From: SZUA-309 sp965233675
GTDB lineage: Bacteria > Pseudomonadota > Gammaproteobacteria > Pseudomonadales > Azotimanducaceae
DNA: 64,000 nt
Direction: 5' to 3'
Assembly (NCBI GenBank): GCA_965233675.1
Contig: OZ247498.1
Location: 1,488,001 to 1,552,000 of the forward strand
Part shown: positions 32,533-40,937 of the stretch, in pieces
Layout: every line of letters begins with the position of its first letter
Position numbering within the stretch: position 1 is the stretch's first letter
Notes under the pieces: model-generated
What the model saw: the letters and a program-made list of their open reading frames with translations, nothing else
Told to the model about the DNA's origin: nothing
Database searches by the model: none
Made by a program: the position numbers and the translations under genes

Positions 32533-33398
32533 CCGGCGCAACCGCGGGCAAAATCCAGATCGACGCTGATCGGGTAGTGATCGGACGCTCGTTTCGCCTG
32601 CTGGCTGGCATGAATGCGAGCACTGTCCGGTACCAGGGCGTCTTCCGCTGCAGTGGAAAGCAGCAGGAAGTCCAGGCGCATCCTCCGCTTCGGCCAGTAG
32701 GTGGACGGGTTACCCCCCGTTGTCGCCAGGTGCTCGCCCATGGGGTCTGCCAACGGCAGCTCGAAGATCGGCCGCAGACAGTCGCTGGATCTCAGGTCAT
32801 TGAAATCCCCGCCGAGCAACACGGGTCGATCCGGATGTCTGTTCAGGTAGTCGCCCACCAGTGAGGTCACCTGACGCACTTCGGCAGCACGCACATCATC
32901 CGCCGGCAGCCGTCGCCAGGCGGGATTCGTCTTGGACTTCAGATGCACGTTGAACAGTGTCAGCGTACCCTGATCGGCGAGATCCAGTTCCACCTGGAGC
33001 AGATCGCGCTGGATGCGGATTGGCGTCGGCGAATTCAGTGCGGCTGCCGATTCACAGGCGAACTCCTCGAGCGGCGTGCCGGATGCATCCTTCAGCAACA
33101 GATGACGATGCGAGGTCAGTGAGAACGGCTCGCGGCTGAGCACTGCCAGATGAATGCCCCGCTCGCTGTTGCCCACCACCAGTTCGGCAAACGGATAAGG
33201 CATTGCCAGCGCCCCGTTGAGCCGCGTCAGCGCCTCAGAGGAAGAAACTTCCTGGAGCAGCACCGCATCCGCCCGCAATGTGGACAACGTGCCTGCCAGC
33301 GCTTTGAGGGCTTTCGCGGACTTGGCCACTGCGCCAGGCTGCCGCATCGCATCGGCCGGGCTGAAGAGGTTCTGAACGTTGTAGCTGGCGATGCGCAA
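32529..33398 (-). CDS. Endonuclease/exonuclease/phosphatase (EEP) family protein
   Basis: An EEP-fold hydrolase. The domain begins RIASYNVQNLF, with EVSSSEAL, FNVHLKSKTNP, LLGGDFNDLRSSD and KRASDHYPISV supplying the metal and catalytic Asn, Glu, Asp and His. The start is uncertain: TTG 33398 fits the domain beginning and falls 11 bp after the upstream M28 stop, while GTG 33440 adds 14 residues and overlaps that gene. No signal peptide is evident with the TTG start. Substrate (nucleic acid or phospholipid/phosphoester) is unknown. Confidence 0.8.
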   Translation of the reverse strand: MRIASYNVQNLFSPADAMRQPGAVAKSAKALKALAGTLSTLRADAVLLQEVSSSEALTRLNGALAMPYPFAELVVGNSERGIHLAVLSREPFSLTSHRHLLLKDASGTPLEEFACESAAALNSPTPIRIQRDLLQVELDLADQGTLTLFNVHLKSKTNPAWRRLPADDVRAAEVRQVTSLVGDYLNRHPDRPVLLGGDFNDLRSSDCLRPIFELPLADPMGEHLATTGGNPSTYWPKRRMRLDFLLLSTAAEDALVPDSARIHASQQAKRASDHYPISVDLDFARGCAG

Positions 33399-33408
33399 GG
33401 TGCCGGGG

Positions 33409-34788
33409 CTATTCGCTGGCGCGGTCTGGCGACATGGCACCCGCCGGGCCCGGAAACACCACGGGCGACTCGAACCCGGATGCGGATATGGCCGACACAC
33501 CGAACAGATAGTTATCGATCACCAGATTTTCGAGTTCGGCCTCCGTCACGTTCCCAACCGCCCGGGCATGGGTCCAGACCGGTGACGTGGTGAGCCGCCA
33601 GTGGACGCGGTAGCCGATGGCACCTTCGGATGCGGACCAGTGCAGCCGGGTGTTCGGCTGCACGGCGCCCTCGATGCCTACATCCGCCGGCGGCGCAGGC
33701 GCGCTGGCCATGGCAGCAAGCGACACCACGTTCAATGCGGTCAGCCTGGCCGCATAGTCAAAATCCACACCGGAGATCACGTCCCCATAAGCAATCCCGT
33801 TTTCTGTTCGAATATCCTGGTGCTGCCGGTTGTAGTTCTCGTTGGTCTCCATGATCCGCACCGCGGGAAAACCGAGATCATTGAATGGCCGGTGGTGTCC
33901 GCCGCGCCCGAATCGATCCAGCCGATAAATCATCATCACATCCAGATTCGGCAGGTAGTCGTCGGCCAGCGTGTCGATGAAGCGGGCCAGATTCCGGGAA
34001 GCGGAATCCACCTCGCCACCGGTGAAACGACGTAAGCGGGCCTCCTCCGCCGTCTCTACTGCGCGGGTTCCTTCGGAGAAGACCCGTGCTGTGCTGTTAT
34101 CGATCACGCCGTTCACGCCCTGGATGTTGCCGATCATGTCGTTGTTGAGAACTGCCTGCAGATGCCAGCCCTGTGCCCGTGCGTGCTCGGCCATGATTCT
34201 GCCACCGTAGAGCCCCTGTTCTTCTCCGGACAGTCCGACAAAAATGATCGAGGCGGGAAACTGGTGGGCGGTGAGTATACGGGCCGCTTCGATCACCCCG
34301 GCCATGCCGCTGGCATTGTCATTGGCGCCCGGTGAGTCGGAGGTGTAATCCAGCGGATCGCTGACCCGGGAGTCGATATCACCGCTCATGACCACATACC
34401 GCCCGGGCGATACGGTACCAGGCAGTACGGCCAGCACATTCACTACCTCGGTCGGCTCAGGGATACGGCGGCCCTGCACCACGTCGCTCAGGGTGAACAC
34501 CTTCAGGCAGCCGCCGCAGTCATCCGAGATGGCGTTGAATTCGGCTTCGATCCAGCGCCGGGCGGCGCCAATGCCGCGCACGTCCGATGCGGTCTCGCTG
34601 AGCGTATGCCGGGTGCCGAAGCCGACCAGCCGGGTCACGTCCGTTTCCAGTCGTGCCGGCTGCACCCGGGACACCAGGTCCTGCAGGTCTGCCGGCGACG
34701 CCAGTGGCGACCGGGCAATCGCCGAACGGCCGGTCGTACCAAGTAGCACGGAGAAAAGGATCAGAATTATTATTGTCTTTAATTTCAT
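33409..34788 (-). CDS. Secreted M28-family zinc peptidase with a C-terminal Fn3-like domain
   Basis: A 459-residue protein from ATG 34788, with a signal peptide (TIIILILFSVLLGTTGRSAIA). The peptidase body has VNVLAVLPGT, YVVMSGDIDSRVSD, SPGANDNASGMAGVIEAARIL, FVGLSGEEQGLYG (E189/E190) and VLNNDMIGNIQG (D217). The first metal-binding residue, usually His (GHYDSR), is Asp here (D137). Residues about 355-450 form an Fn3-like segment (TRLHWSASEGAIGYRVHWR). M28 enzymes are aminopeptidase-like. Longer in-frame starts exist (34821, 34902) but lack a good signal. Confidence 0.85.
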   Translation of the reverse strand: MKLKTIIILILFSVLLGTTGRSAIARSPLASPADLQDLVSRVQPARLETDVTRLVGFGTRHTLSETASDVRGIGAARRWIEAEFNAISDDCGGCLKVFTLSDVVQGRRIPEPTEVVNVLAVLPGTVSPGRYVVMSGDIDSRVSDPLDYTSDSPGANDNASGMAGVIEAARILTAHQFPASIIFVGLSGEEQGLYGGRIMAEHARAQGWHLQAVLNNDMIGNIQGVNGVIDNSTARVFSEGTRAVETAEEARLRRFTGGEVDSASRNLARFIDTLADDYLPNLDVMMIYRLDRFGRGGHHRPFNDLGFPAVRIMETNENYNRQHQDIRTENGIAYGDVISGVDFDYAARLTALNVVSLAAMASAPAPPADVGIEGAVQPNTRLHWSASEGAIGYRVHWRLTTSPVWTHARAVGNVTEAELENLVIDNYLFGVSAISASGFESPVVFPGPAGAMSPDRASE

Positions 34789-34924
34789 ATAGTTATGCAG
34801 GTTTAACAGAAATATTTTCATGTAGCGTTCGACATTCGCCGACCGCAACCGACTCGTGGATAATAGGATTCTGCCCAGGAGCATACCTCGGCACCTGCCC
34901 AATCAACGAGACCGGGAATCGACC

Positions 34925-35329
34925 ATGACCAATGAACAACAGACCGCTCAGATTCTCGCCGCCATGGAACTGGTGGCAGAAAAAGCCGGCGATATCACAC
35001 CGGCCATCTTCACTCGATACTTCGAACGCTGCACAGACTCCCGCGCCCTCATGGACCACATGGACGAGCATATGCTCGGTCGCATGATGGATCAGGTGCT
35101 GCTGCTGATCATGGAGCCCGGCGAAGATGAACTGGCGAGTTACATCGAGTTCGAAACCGCCAGTCATCGATCCTACGGCGTGAAAGCGCATATGTATGAG
35201 AGCCTCATGCGCAGCGTTCAGGATGTGATCAGCAGCGAACTGGGCGAGGCGTTCACGGAGGACATGCGCGATGCCTTGCAGGCCCGCATCGACTATCTGT
35301 TGCAGGAGATCACGGCCGCCGCAGCCTGA
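34925..35329 (+). CDS. Globin-like protein
   Basis: A 134-residue all-helical protein from ATG 34925. Its pattern resembles single-domain bacterial globins: an N-terminal helix FTRYFERCTD, an E-helix HMDEHMLGRMMDQVLLLIM, and a G/H-like ending ASHRSYGVKAHMYESLMRSVQDVISSELGEAFTEDMRDALQARIDYL. H81 (ASHRSYG) would be the proximal haem ligand. Globins bind O2 or NO; a globin sensor or scavenger role is open. It precedes the CoA-transferase gene by 61 bp, so it could be co-transcribed. Assignment is by pattern, not similarity search. Confidence 0.65.
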   Translation: MTNEQQTAQILAAMELVAEKAGDITPAIFTRYFERCTDSRALMDHMDEHMLGRMMDQVLLLIMEPGEDELASYIEFETASHRSYGVKAHMYESLMRSVQDVISSELGEAFTEDMRDALQARIDYLLQEITAAAA

Positions 35330-35390
35330 TGGCAATTTAAAGGGAAATCGCTCAGGCTGCTCAGCACATCAGGCAGATCGGGGGAGGATC

Positions 35391-36605
35391 ATGTCAGACA
35401 GGACAATAACGAACGCCGGCGGCCCCCTCGCCGGGGTGCGGATCATCGACTTCACCTCCATCTATTCAGGGCCCATCGGCACGGCAATCCTCGGCGATCA
35501 GGGGGCGGACGTCATCAAAATCGAACCCGCCGAGGGGGACGTGATGCGTCGTGGACAGCCGTCACGAAACGGGGTCGGGGCCTCCTTCGCCATGATGAAC
35601 CGGAACAAGCGCTCGCTGGTGATCGACGCCCGGAGCGCCAGAGGTCGTGAGGCACTGGAACGACTGATCGTCGATGCGGACGTGGTCATCGAAAATTTCC
35701 GCCCTGGGGTGATGGACCGCCTCGGTCTCGGCTACGAGCACCTGGCGGAAAAGAATCCCCGGCTCGTCTATGTCTCCGTCAACGGCGTCGGTAGCGAAGG
35801 ACCCTATGCCAAACGCCGCGTTTACGACGCGGTGGTTCAGGCCATCTCCGGCATTGCCGCCCTTCAGGCGGGGGGCAATGATGGAAAACCGCAGATGGTG
35901 AATACGCTGATCTGCGACAAGGTCACGTCCGTGAACGCAGCCCAGGTCGTGTGTGCGGCCCTGTTTGCCCGGGAACGGACAGGCAAAGGCCAGCAGGTGG
36001 AACTCACCATGCTCGACGCCGCGCTCAACTTCATCTGGCCGGACGGCATGTTCAACTACAGCCTTCTGGATGACGACAGCGGCCCGGTGCCGGTGCTCGA
36101 CTACTCCAGTTTCGTTCGCCGGACGGCCGACGGCTATGTGGCCGTGATGCCGGTAAAGGCCGCCGAGTGGCGCGGTGTCTTCAAAGCGCTGGGGCTGGAC
36201 GAACTCTGGGGCGATGAGCGCTTCGACAGCGCGGCAGATCGGCGCGCAAACGCCGACGCATTGAACGGCCTGCTGAATGAGGCCTATAGCCGATTCAGCA
36301 CGGCAGAGATCCTCGAGCGGCTGGAGGCGAACGACGTACCCTTTGCCGAACTCAACAGCCAGGCTGACGTGATCACCGACCCTCAGGTGGTGGCCATGGG
36401 CGCGCTGCAGGAATTCGACCATCCACTGGCCGGGCGCATGCGCCAGCCCAGGCCCCAGGGACAGTTCAAAGGCACCCCGGCAGGCCTGCACCGAAGCTCG
36501 CCCGGTCTCGGTGAGCATACGGAAGAGGTGCTGGCGGAAGCGGGCTACAGCGCCACAGACATCGACGCTCTGCGGAAGGAAGGCATCATTCCCGCGTCAG
36601 ACTGA
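35391..36605 (+). CDS. CaiB/BaiF family CoA-transferase (family III)
   Basis: A 404-residue enzyme; ATG 35391 follows GGGGAGG. Segments RIIDFTSIYSGPIGTAILGDQGADVIKIEP, NRNKRSLVIDARSARG, VIENFRPGVMDRLG and VYVSVNGVGSEGPYAKRRVYDAVVQAISG (Asp likely catalytic) define the family. It is the second of three such enzymes within 10 kb. Distinct sequences argue for different substrates rather than duplication. It precedes the divergent GST. Confidence 0.93.
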   Translation: MSDRTITNAGGPLAGVRIIDFTSIYSGPIGTAILGDQGADVIKIEPAEGDVMRRGQPSRNGVGASFAMMNRNKRSLVIDARSARGREALERLIVDADVVIENFRPGVMDRLGLGYEHLAEKNPRLVYVSVNGVGSEGPYAKRRVYDAVVQAISGIAALQAGGNDGKPQMVNTLICDKVTSVNAAQVVCAALFARERTGKGQQVELTMLDAALNFIWPDGMFNYSLLDDDSGPVPVLDYSSFVRRTADGYVAVMPVKAAEWRGVFKALGLDELWGDERFDSAADRRANADALNGLLNEAYSRFSTAEILERLEANDVPFAELNSQADVITDPQVVAMGALQEFDHPLAGRMRQPRPQGQFKGTPAGLHRSSPGLGEHTEEVLAEAGYSATDIDALRKEGIIPASD

Positions 36606-36617
36606 GCGTCCCGCCGA

Positions 36618-37229
36618 TCAGGCGCGCACCGCAATCTGGAACGCTTCCCGGGTGCTGACCGCCGCCCAGTATCGGGCCACTTCCCCGGGCAATTCGCCCG
36701 GTGCCAGATCGACGTGCAGCTTCAGCGAATAGCCGAGCATGATGTCCGCGGCCGTGAAGCAGTCGCCAAGAATCCAGGCACGCCCGGTCAGTGCCTGTTC
36801 CAGCGCCGCAACACAGCGCCAGGCCCGTTGCCGCATTTCTTCGATCGCTGCCGGATCCGGAGTTTCCGGAAACACCCGACCATGATTGACGATCTCTCCG
36901 AGCGGCCGGGCGAAGGTGGATTCCGCAAACCAGCTCCATTGCAGATAGTGCGCGTGTTCGGGCGATCCGGGCGTCGGCTGCAATTCCGGCCGGGCGGCAC
37001 CGTAGCGGTCGAGCAGATACTGGACCATGGCACCGGACTCGAACATGGTCAGCGCGCCGTCGACGAGCACCGGCACCTTGCCCACCGGGTTCATGCGCCG
37101 CCACTCGTCACTGCCGAGGTAGGCCGGTGAGAATTCCACCGGAATCACCCGGTACTCGAGTCCGAGTTCCTCACAGGCCCAGATGGGGCGGATGCCCCGG
37201 GTGTGTGGTGCGTGATAAATCTCAATCAT
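36618..37229 (-). CDS. Glutathione S-transferase family protein
   Basis: A 203-residue protein. The N-terminal thioredoxin-like domain (MIEIYHAPHTRGIRPIWACEELGLEY) and VGKVPVLVDGALTMFESGAMVQYLLDRYG carry the glutathione-binding cis-Pro and Glu-Ser motif; the C-terminal helical domain contains AWILGDCFTAADIMLGYSL, the N-capping box. Cytosolic bacterial GST, conjugating or reducing glutathione adducts. It lies between two CoA-transferase genes, possibly detoxifying lipid-derived electrophiles (inference). Confidence 0.93.
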   Translation of the reverse strand: MIEIYHAPHTRGIRPIWACEELGLEYRVIPVEFSPAYLGSDEWRRMNPVGKVPVLVDGALTMFESGAMVQYLLDRYGAARPELQPTPGSPEHAHYLQWSWFAESTFARPLGEIVNHGRVFPETPDPAAIEEMRQRAWRCVAALEQALTGRAWILGDCFTAADIMLGYSLKLHVDLAPGELPGEVARYWAAVSTREAFQIAVRA

Positions 37230-37373
37230 GAGCAGCGCTCTCCCTGGCCGTGTAGAATTCCGCGACGCTGGCCGTCACGGATTCAAGCTACCGCAGCAAC
37301 CGGTGAACTGACAGTCCATCTATCGACAACCACCAGCAATCAGTAACCACAACAGACAGCAAAGGAGCAGACA

Positions 37374-38567
37374 TTGAGTCGTACCCGGCCATTAGACGGA
37401 ATCCGCGTGGTGGAGGTTGGCCAGTTGCTGGCCGGTCCCTTCGCCGGCACCCTGCTCGGCTATTTCGGAGCCGAAGTCATCAAGGTGGAACCGCCGGTCA
37501 CAGGAGATCCCATCCGAACCTGGCGCCTGCTCGATGATGACGGCACTTCCTACTGGTGGCGCTCGCTGGCGCGGAACAAGAAATCCGTAACCGCAAATCT
37601 GCGCAGTGAGGCGGGTCGTGGCGTGGTCAAGCGTCTGATGAACACCGCCGATGTGGTCATCGAAAACTTCAAACCCGGCACCATGGAAAAGTGGGGGCTC
37701 GGACCGGATGAATTCACCGACAGCAATCCAACGCTCATCTATGCCCGAATCTCCGGCTATGGACAGACCGGGCCTTATGCCAGGAAGCCGGGATTCGCTT
37801 CGGTCACCGAAGGCTTCAGCGGCTTCCGTCATGTGAACGGTTTTCCGGGTGAAGCGCCTGTGCGACCGAACCTGAGTACCGGGGATACGGTCTCCGGACT
37901 GCACGCGGCACTCGGCATTCTGCTGGCGCTGATCGAACGACGACAGGCCGATCAGGGGCAGGTGGTGGACGTTGCGCTCTATGAATCCATGTTCAACCTG
38001 ATGGAAGGCGTGGTGCCCGAATACTCGGGCGCCGGCGAGATTCGAGGTGCCTCAGGCACCACCATTACCGGCATCGTGCCAACCAACACCTATCCCTGCA
38101 GCGATGGCAAGTACGTGGTGATCGGCGGCAACGGCGACTCCATCTTCGTACGGCTGATGCAGGCAATGGGACGGGATGACCTGGCTGGGGATCCCGCCCT
38201 GGCGGACAACGCCGGCCGGGTTGTGCAACAGGAGATGCTGGATCAGGCCATCGCCGAGTGGACGGCCGCCCTCACCTCTCAAGAAGTGGTTACCGCCCTC
38301 GAGACGGCGGACGTGCCCGTCGGACTGATTTATGACGTCGCCGATATGATGAAGGATCCCCAGTACCAGGCGCGCGGTATGTTCGAGGAGGTCAGCGTGG
38401 GTGACAAACAGCTGGCGATCCCGGCCATCCTGCCGAAACTCGGCCGCACGCCGGGATTTACCGACTGGCCCGGACCGGAGGTGGCCGAGCACAGAAACGA
38501 GGTGCTCAGGGAAGTGGGTTACAGCGATGCGGAGATCAGCCGATTGGCGTCCGACGGCGACGTCTGA
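37374..38567 (+). CDS. CaiB/BaiF family CoA-transferase (family III)
   Basis: A 397-residue type III CoA-transferase. The TTG start at 37374 is supported by AAAGGAG at good spacing. VVEVGQLLAGPFAGTLLGYFGAEVIKVEPP, RNKKSVTANLRS, VIENFKPGTMEKWG and ISGYGQTGPYARKPGFASVTEG match formyl-CoA-transferase-type enzymes; the Asp/Glu in the GF-SVTEG region would be near the active site. It reads toward the thioesterase pair. It is the third such enzyme in the window. Confidence 0.93.
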   Translation: MSRTRPLDGIRVVEVGQLLAGPFAGTLLGYFGAEVIKVEPPVTGDPIRTWRLLDDDGTSYWWRSLARNKKSVTANLRSEAGRGVVKRLMNTADVVIENFKPGTMEKWGLGPDEFTDSNPTLIYARISGYGQTGPYARKPGFASVTEGFSGFRHVNGFPGEAPVRPNLSTGDTVSGLHAALGILLALIERRQADQGQVVDVALYESMFNLMEGVVPEYSGAGEIRGASGTTITGIVPTNTYPCSDGKYVVIGGNGDSIFVRLMQAMGRDDLAGDPALADNAGRVVQQEMLDQAIAEWTAALTSQEVVTALETADVPVGLIYDVADMMKDPQYQARGMFEEVSVGDKQLAIPAILPKLGRTPGFTDWPGPEVAEHRNEVLREVGYSDAEISRLASDGDV

Positions 38568-38579
38568 GCGGGTACCCGG

Positions 38580-39017
38580 TCAGAGTGGCGAGAGCAGATA
38601 ATGGCCCTGTGACAGCGCGATAGGCCTGTCTCGCCCCTCCTGCCAGATCTCCGAGCGCACATTGGCCACCCGACGCCCCTGACGGTTGACGATGGCCCGT
38701 CCATAGGTGGTCATAGCGCGTCCTGAACGCAGATAGTCGAAATTCACATCCACCGTTTTCGGAATCCGTTCGCAGGCGGTTTCGTAGAGCAACTGCAGGA
38801 CGGCAGTCAGTTCCAGAAAGGCCCCGATCGCGCCACCATGGATGGCCGGCAGCGTCTGATTCCCGATCAGTTCCTCCCGGAAGGGCAACACGGTGATCAC
38901 CTCATTCCCCTGCTGCTGGACCTCCACATCGAGGAAACTGGCAAACGGCACGGCACGAACCACCGCGGCCATGTCCCCGGCCTGGCCGCTTTCACGCAAC
39001 TCACTCAGGATCTTCAT
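38580..39017 (-). CDS. PaaI-type hotdog thioesterase
   Basis: A 145-residue hotdog protein. IHGGAIGAFLELTAVLQLLYE is the active-site helix, with the preceding LIGNQTLPA, and TVDVNFDYLRSGRAMTTYGRA follows. It probably hydrolyses medium or long acyl-CoA. It overlaps the next thioesterase by four bases (ATGA), which suggests a heteromeric or jointly regulated pair. No signal peptide. Confidence 0.9.
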   Translation of the reverse strand: MKILSELRESGQAGDMAAVVRAVPFASFLDVEVQQQGNEVITVLPFREELIGNQTLPAIHGGAIGAFLELTAVLQLLYETACERIPKTVDVNFDYLRSGRAMTTYGRAIVNRQGRRVANVRSEIWQEGRDRPIALSQGHYLLSPL

Positions 39018-39475
39018 AAGGGCGGTCTCGGTGTATTCGGCGTGCCCATCATGAATGCAGCCACACAGGTTGCGACCGGATCTTCTTTGGTCTCATGAAA
39101 CGCCCAGGCGCGGATGAAGGCGATGTTCTTCGTGCGCTTGTAGCACTCGCCCACCGCCCAGAGATCGATACCCGGCGTGGCAGGCCCCATATAATCGATC
39201 CGGAGATCGAGCGTGGCGATGGCGGTCGCCTCGCTGCCGGGCTCCTCCGGTCGCGCCACCATGCCTGCCGTCTGATCCAGCAGGGCCGTGATGACGCCGC
39301 CGTGGAGAACGCCCGTATCCGGATCGCCGATCAGGTTCCGGGAGTACGGCAGACGCATGGCCGGGGTACCATCCGGAAGTTCGGTCAGATGCATACCGAT
39401 GGCGGCCGCATACGGGGTTTCTTTGTGCGGTTCGGCCTGCAGTCTGGCGTGCGCTTCCTTGCCGGAATCAGGCAT
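39014..39475 (-). CDS. PaaI-type hotdog thioesterase
   Basis: A 153-residue protein with the PaaI pattern VLHGGVITALLDQTAGMVARPE, where Asp is the catalytic base position, and ATLDLRIDYMGPATPGIDLWAVGECYKRTKNIAFIRAWAF. It is paired with the downstream thioesterase through an ATGA overlap. The PLDc_N peptide gene is 6 bp away on the same strand. Its exact acyl-CoA substrate is unknown. Confidence 0.92.
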   Translation of the reverse strand: MPDSGKEAHARLQAEPHKETPYAAAIGMHLTELPDGTPAMRLPYSRNLIGDPDTGVLHGGVITALLDQTAGMVARPEEPGSEATAIATLDLRIDYMGPATPGIDLWAVGECYKRTKNIAFIRAWAFHETKEDPVATCVAAFMMGTPNTPRPPL

Positions 39476-39481
39476 GCCCGA

Positions 39482-39664
39482 TCAACTGCTCTTCGGGCCG
39501 AACAGAAACCAGATGATCACCCCGAGCAGTGGCAGCAGCAGCACGAGGACCGTCCAGCCGACCTTCGCACCGGTACTGGCGCTGCTGCCGACGATCTTGA
39601 AGATGGCGTACACGTCCAGGATGAGGATGATGAGGCCGCCCAGGCCTCCGACTTCAATACCCAT
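39482..39664 (-). CDS. Small PLDc_N-domain membrane protein
   Basis: A 60-residue protein with two transmembrane helices (IILILDVYAIFKIVGSS and VGWTVLVLLLPLLGVIIWFLF) and the PLDc_N ending GPKSS. This N-terminal domain of cardiolipin synthases often occurs as a stand-alone membrane peptide of unknown role. It is 6 bp upstream of the thioesterase pair and could be in their transcript. Confidence 0.85.
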   Translation of the reverse strand: MGIEVGGLGGLIILILDVYAIFKIVGSSASTGAKVGWTVLVLLLPLLGVIIWFLFGPKSS

Positions 39665-39708
39665 AAAATTCTCTCCAGTTCACTTCGTTGCTGCGCGCAA
39701 AGCACGAC

Positions 39709-39764
39709 GCGCAAGGTATACCGCGTACGGTACAACGCGTAAGGTACAACGCGTAAGGTATAAC
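39709..39764. repeat. Four-copy 14-bp tandem repeat
   Basis: Units at 39709-39722, 39723-39736, 39737-39750 and 39751-39764 have the form gcgtaaggtacaac with small changes; a fifth partial unit starts at 39765. The array lies just upstream of the PLDc_N gene on the minus strand. It has no spacers and so is not CRISPR; it may be slippage-prone. The remaining 39765-39873 gap holds nothing obvious. Confidence 0.88.
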
Positions 39765-39873
39765 GCGTCAGTCAGGACACACAGACCATAACGGATCAGA
39801 CCGCGAGGGAGCCACGCCCGCCTGGCCATATCTGCTGGATACTATTCGCCCGTCTCACCCGTCGATACTGATA

Positions 39874-40290
39874 TTACTGGATAGGCGAGTAGTCCGTGGC
39901 AGACATGAACTGGCTGACGATACCGCCTTCCACAAGAATCGGCCCGTCTTTCTGAGAGGCCTCGGCGACCTGCTGCCATGCCGGATCGGTGGCAAATGCC
40001 TTCCAGTTCTCAGGAATCGCCGCCGCACTTTCATGGGCAATGATGTAGATCAGGGTGTTGGGTCGGTCAACGGGAATCCAGTATCCGATGTTGCGCATAC
40101 CATGCTTTTCGAACAGTGCCATGGTGTGATCTCTGAATCGGGCTTCCAGCGCCGGCAGGCGGCCTTCGTGGGTGGTGTAGGTTCTGAGCTCAAACACCGC
40201 ACCACCCTCTTCCGCCAGGCTCGCCACAGGTGCAGCAACAAGGGTGCAGAGCAGGATTGCGCGGGCAGCGCGCCCGATGAAATTCAACAT
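39874..40290 (-). CDS. Secreted NIPSNAP family protein
   Basis: A 138-residue protein with a signal peptide (AILLCTLVAAPVASLA). The core FELRTYTTHEGRLPALEARFRDHTMALFEKHGM and GYWIPVDRPNTLIYIIAHES are the NIPSNAP domain, a ferredoxin-like alpha/beta fold of unknown enzymatic role. It is isolated, ahead of the pilus operon's 3' end. The gap to the TPR gene (40291-40379) has no feature I can support. Confidence 0.9.
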   Translation of the reverse strand: MLNFIGRAARAILLCTLVAAPVASLAEEGGAVFELRTYTTHEGRLPALEARFRDHTMALFEKHGMRNIGYWIPVDRPNTLIYIIAHESAAAIPENWKAFATDPAWQQVAEASQKDGPILVEGGIVSQFMSATDYSPIQ

Positions 40291-40379
40291 GAAGTTCTCC
40301 CCGGAATTGATTCCGGGCAGTGTACGACAATCGAATCAGCGATAGGGAATTGTGGCGCGCGCTTTTTCCGCTGGTTGGG

Positions 40380-40937
40380 TCAGCTTCCTGTCGCGGCGAT
40401 CCGGCCCAGCACGTCTCTGCGCAGGCGACGGACTCTGCTGGTCGCATCCCCGGCCGCGGACAGTTTGAGGAACCGTCCATAAGCGCCCCGGGCGTTCTGG
40501 CTGTCGCCCAGGCTTTCGTAGGCGATGCCTACATTCAGATAGGTCAGGGCATAGTGTTCGTCCACCTGAGCCGCAACCGCCAGCAGTTGCAGAGCCACCT
40601 GGGGTTGCTGGCGCTGCTGGGCCACGACCGCCCGCTGCACCCAGATCTCCGCCACTTCGGATTGCATCGCCAGCGCATCGTCGAGCATCAGTTCCGCATT
40701 TTCGAGCTGACCGTCCAGCAGGTAGGCGGTGCCCAGCCAGAACGGCACCTCCCAGCGCGTGCCGGCCTCCATGGTTTCCAGTCTGGAAATGGCGCTGGCA
40801 TAGTCGGACTCATGCAGGGCGCTGGTCGCTTCGGCGATCGCCTCATCGACTGCCGTCGTTTGTGCAGACAGGTTGAGGCTCAGCAGAACGCCGGCCATCA
40901 GGGCCGTGATCTGTCTTGTGAATCTGGTCGAGGGCAT
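40380..40937 (-). CDS. TPR-repeat protein of the MSHA-type locus
   Basis: A 185-residue protein with a signal-like N-terminus (ALMAGVLLSLNLSAQTTA) and helical TPR-like repeats (SALHESDYASAISRLETMEAGTRWEVP, AYLLDGQLENAELMLDDALAM, LTYLNVGIAYESLGDSQNARGAYGRFLKL). TPR proteins at this position in MSHA loci (MshN-like) aid pilus assembly. Its start overlaps the secretin stop (TGATG), so it is the last gene of the operon. Specific MshN identity is inference. Confidence 0.8.
   Translation of the reverse strand: MPSTRFTRQITALMAGVLLSLNLSAQTTAVDEAIAEATSALHESDYASAISRLETMEAGTRWEVPFWLGTAYLLDGQLENAELMLDDALAMQSEVAEIWVQRAVVAQQRQQPQVALQLLAVAAQVDEHYALTYLNVGIAYESLGDSQNARGAYGRFLKLSAAGDATSRVRRLRRDVLGRIAATGS

Noticed and set aside
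39709..39764. Repeats considered as a CRISPR array or phage attachment site
   Set aside because: Copies abut without spacers and no cas, integrase or tRNA lies nearby.
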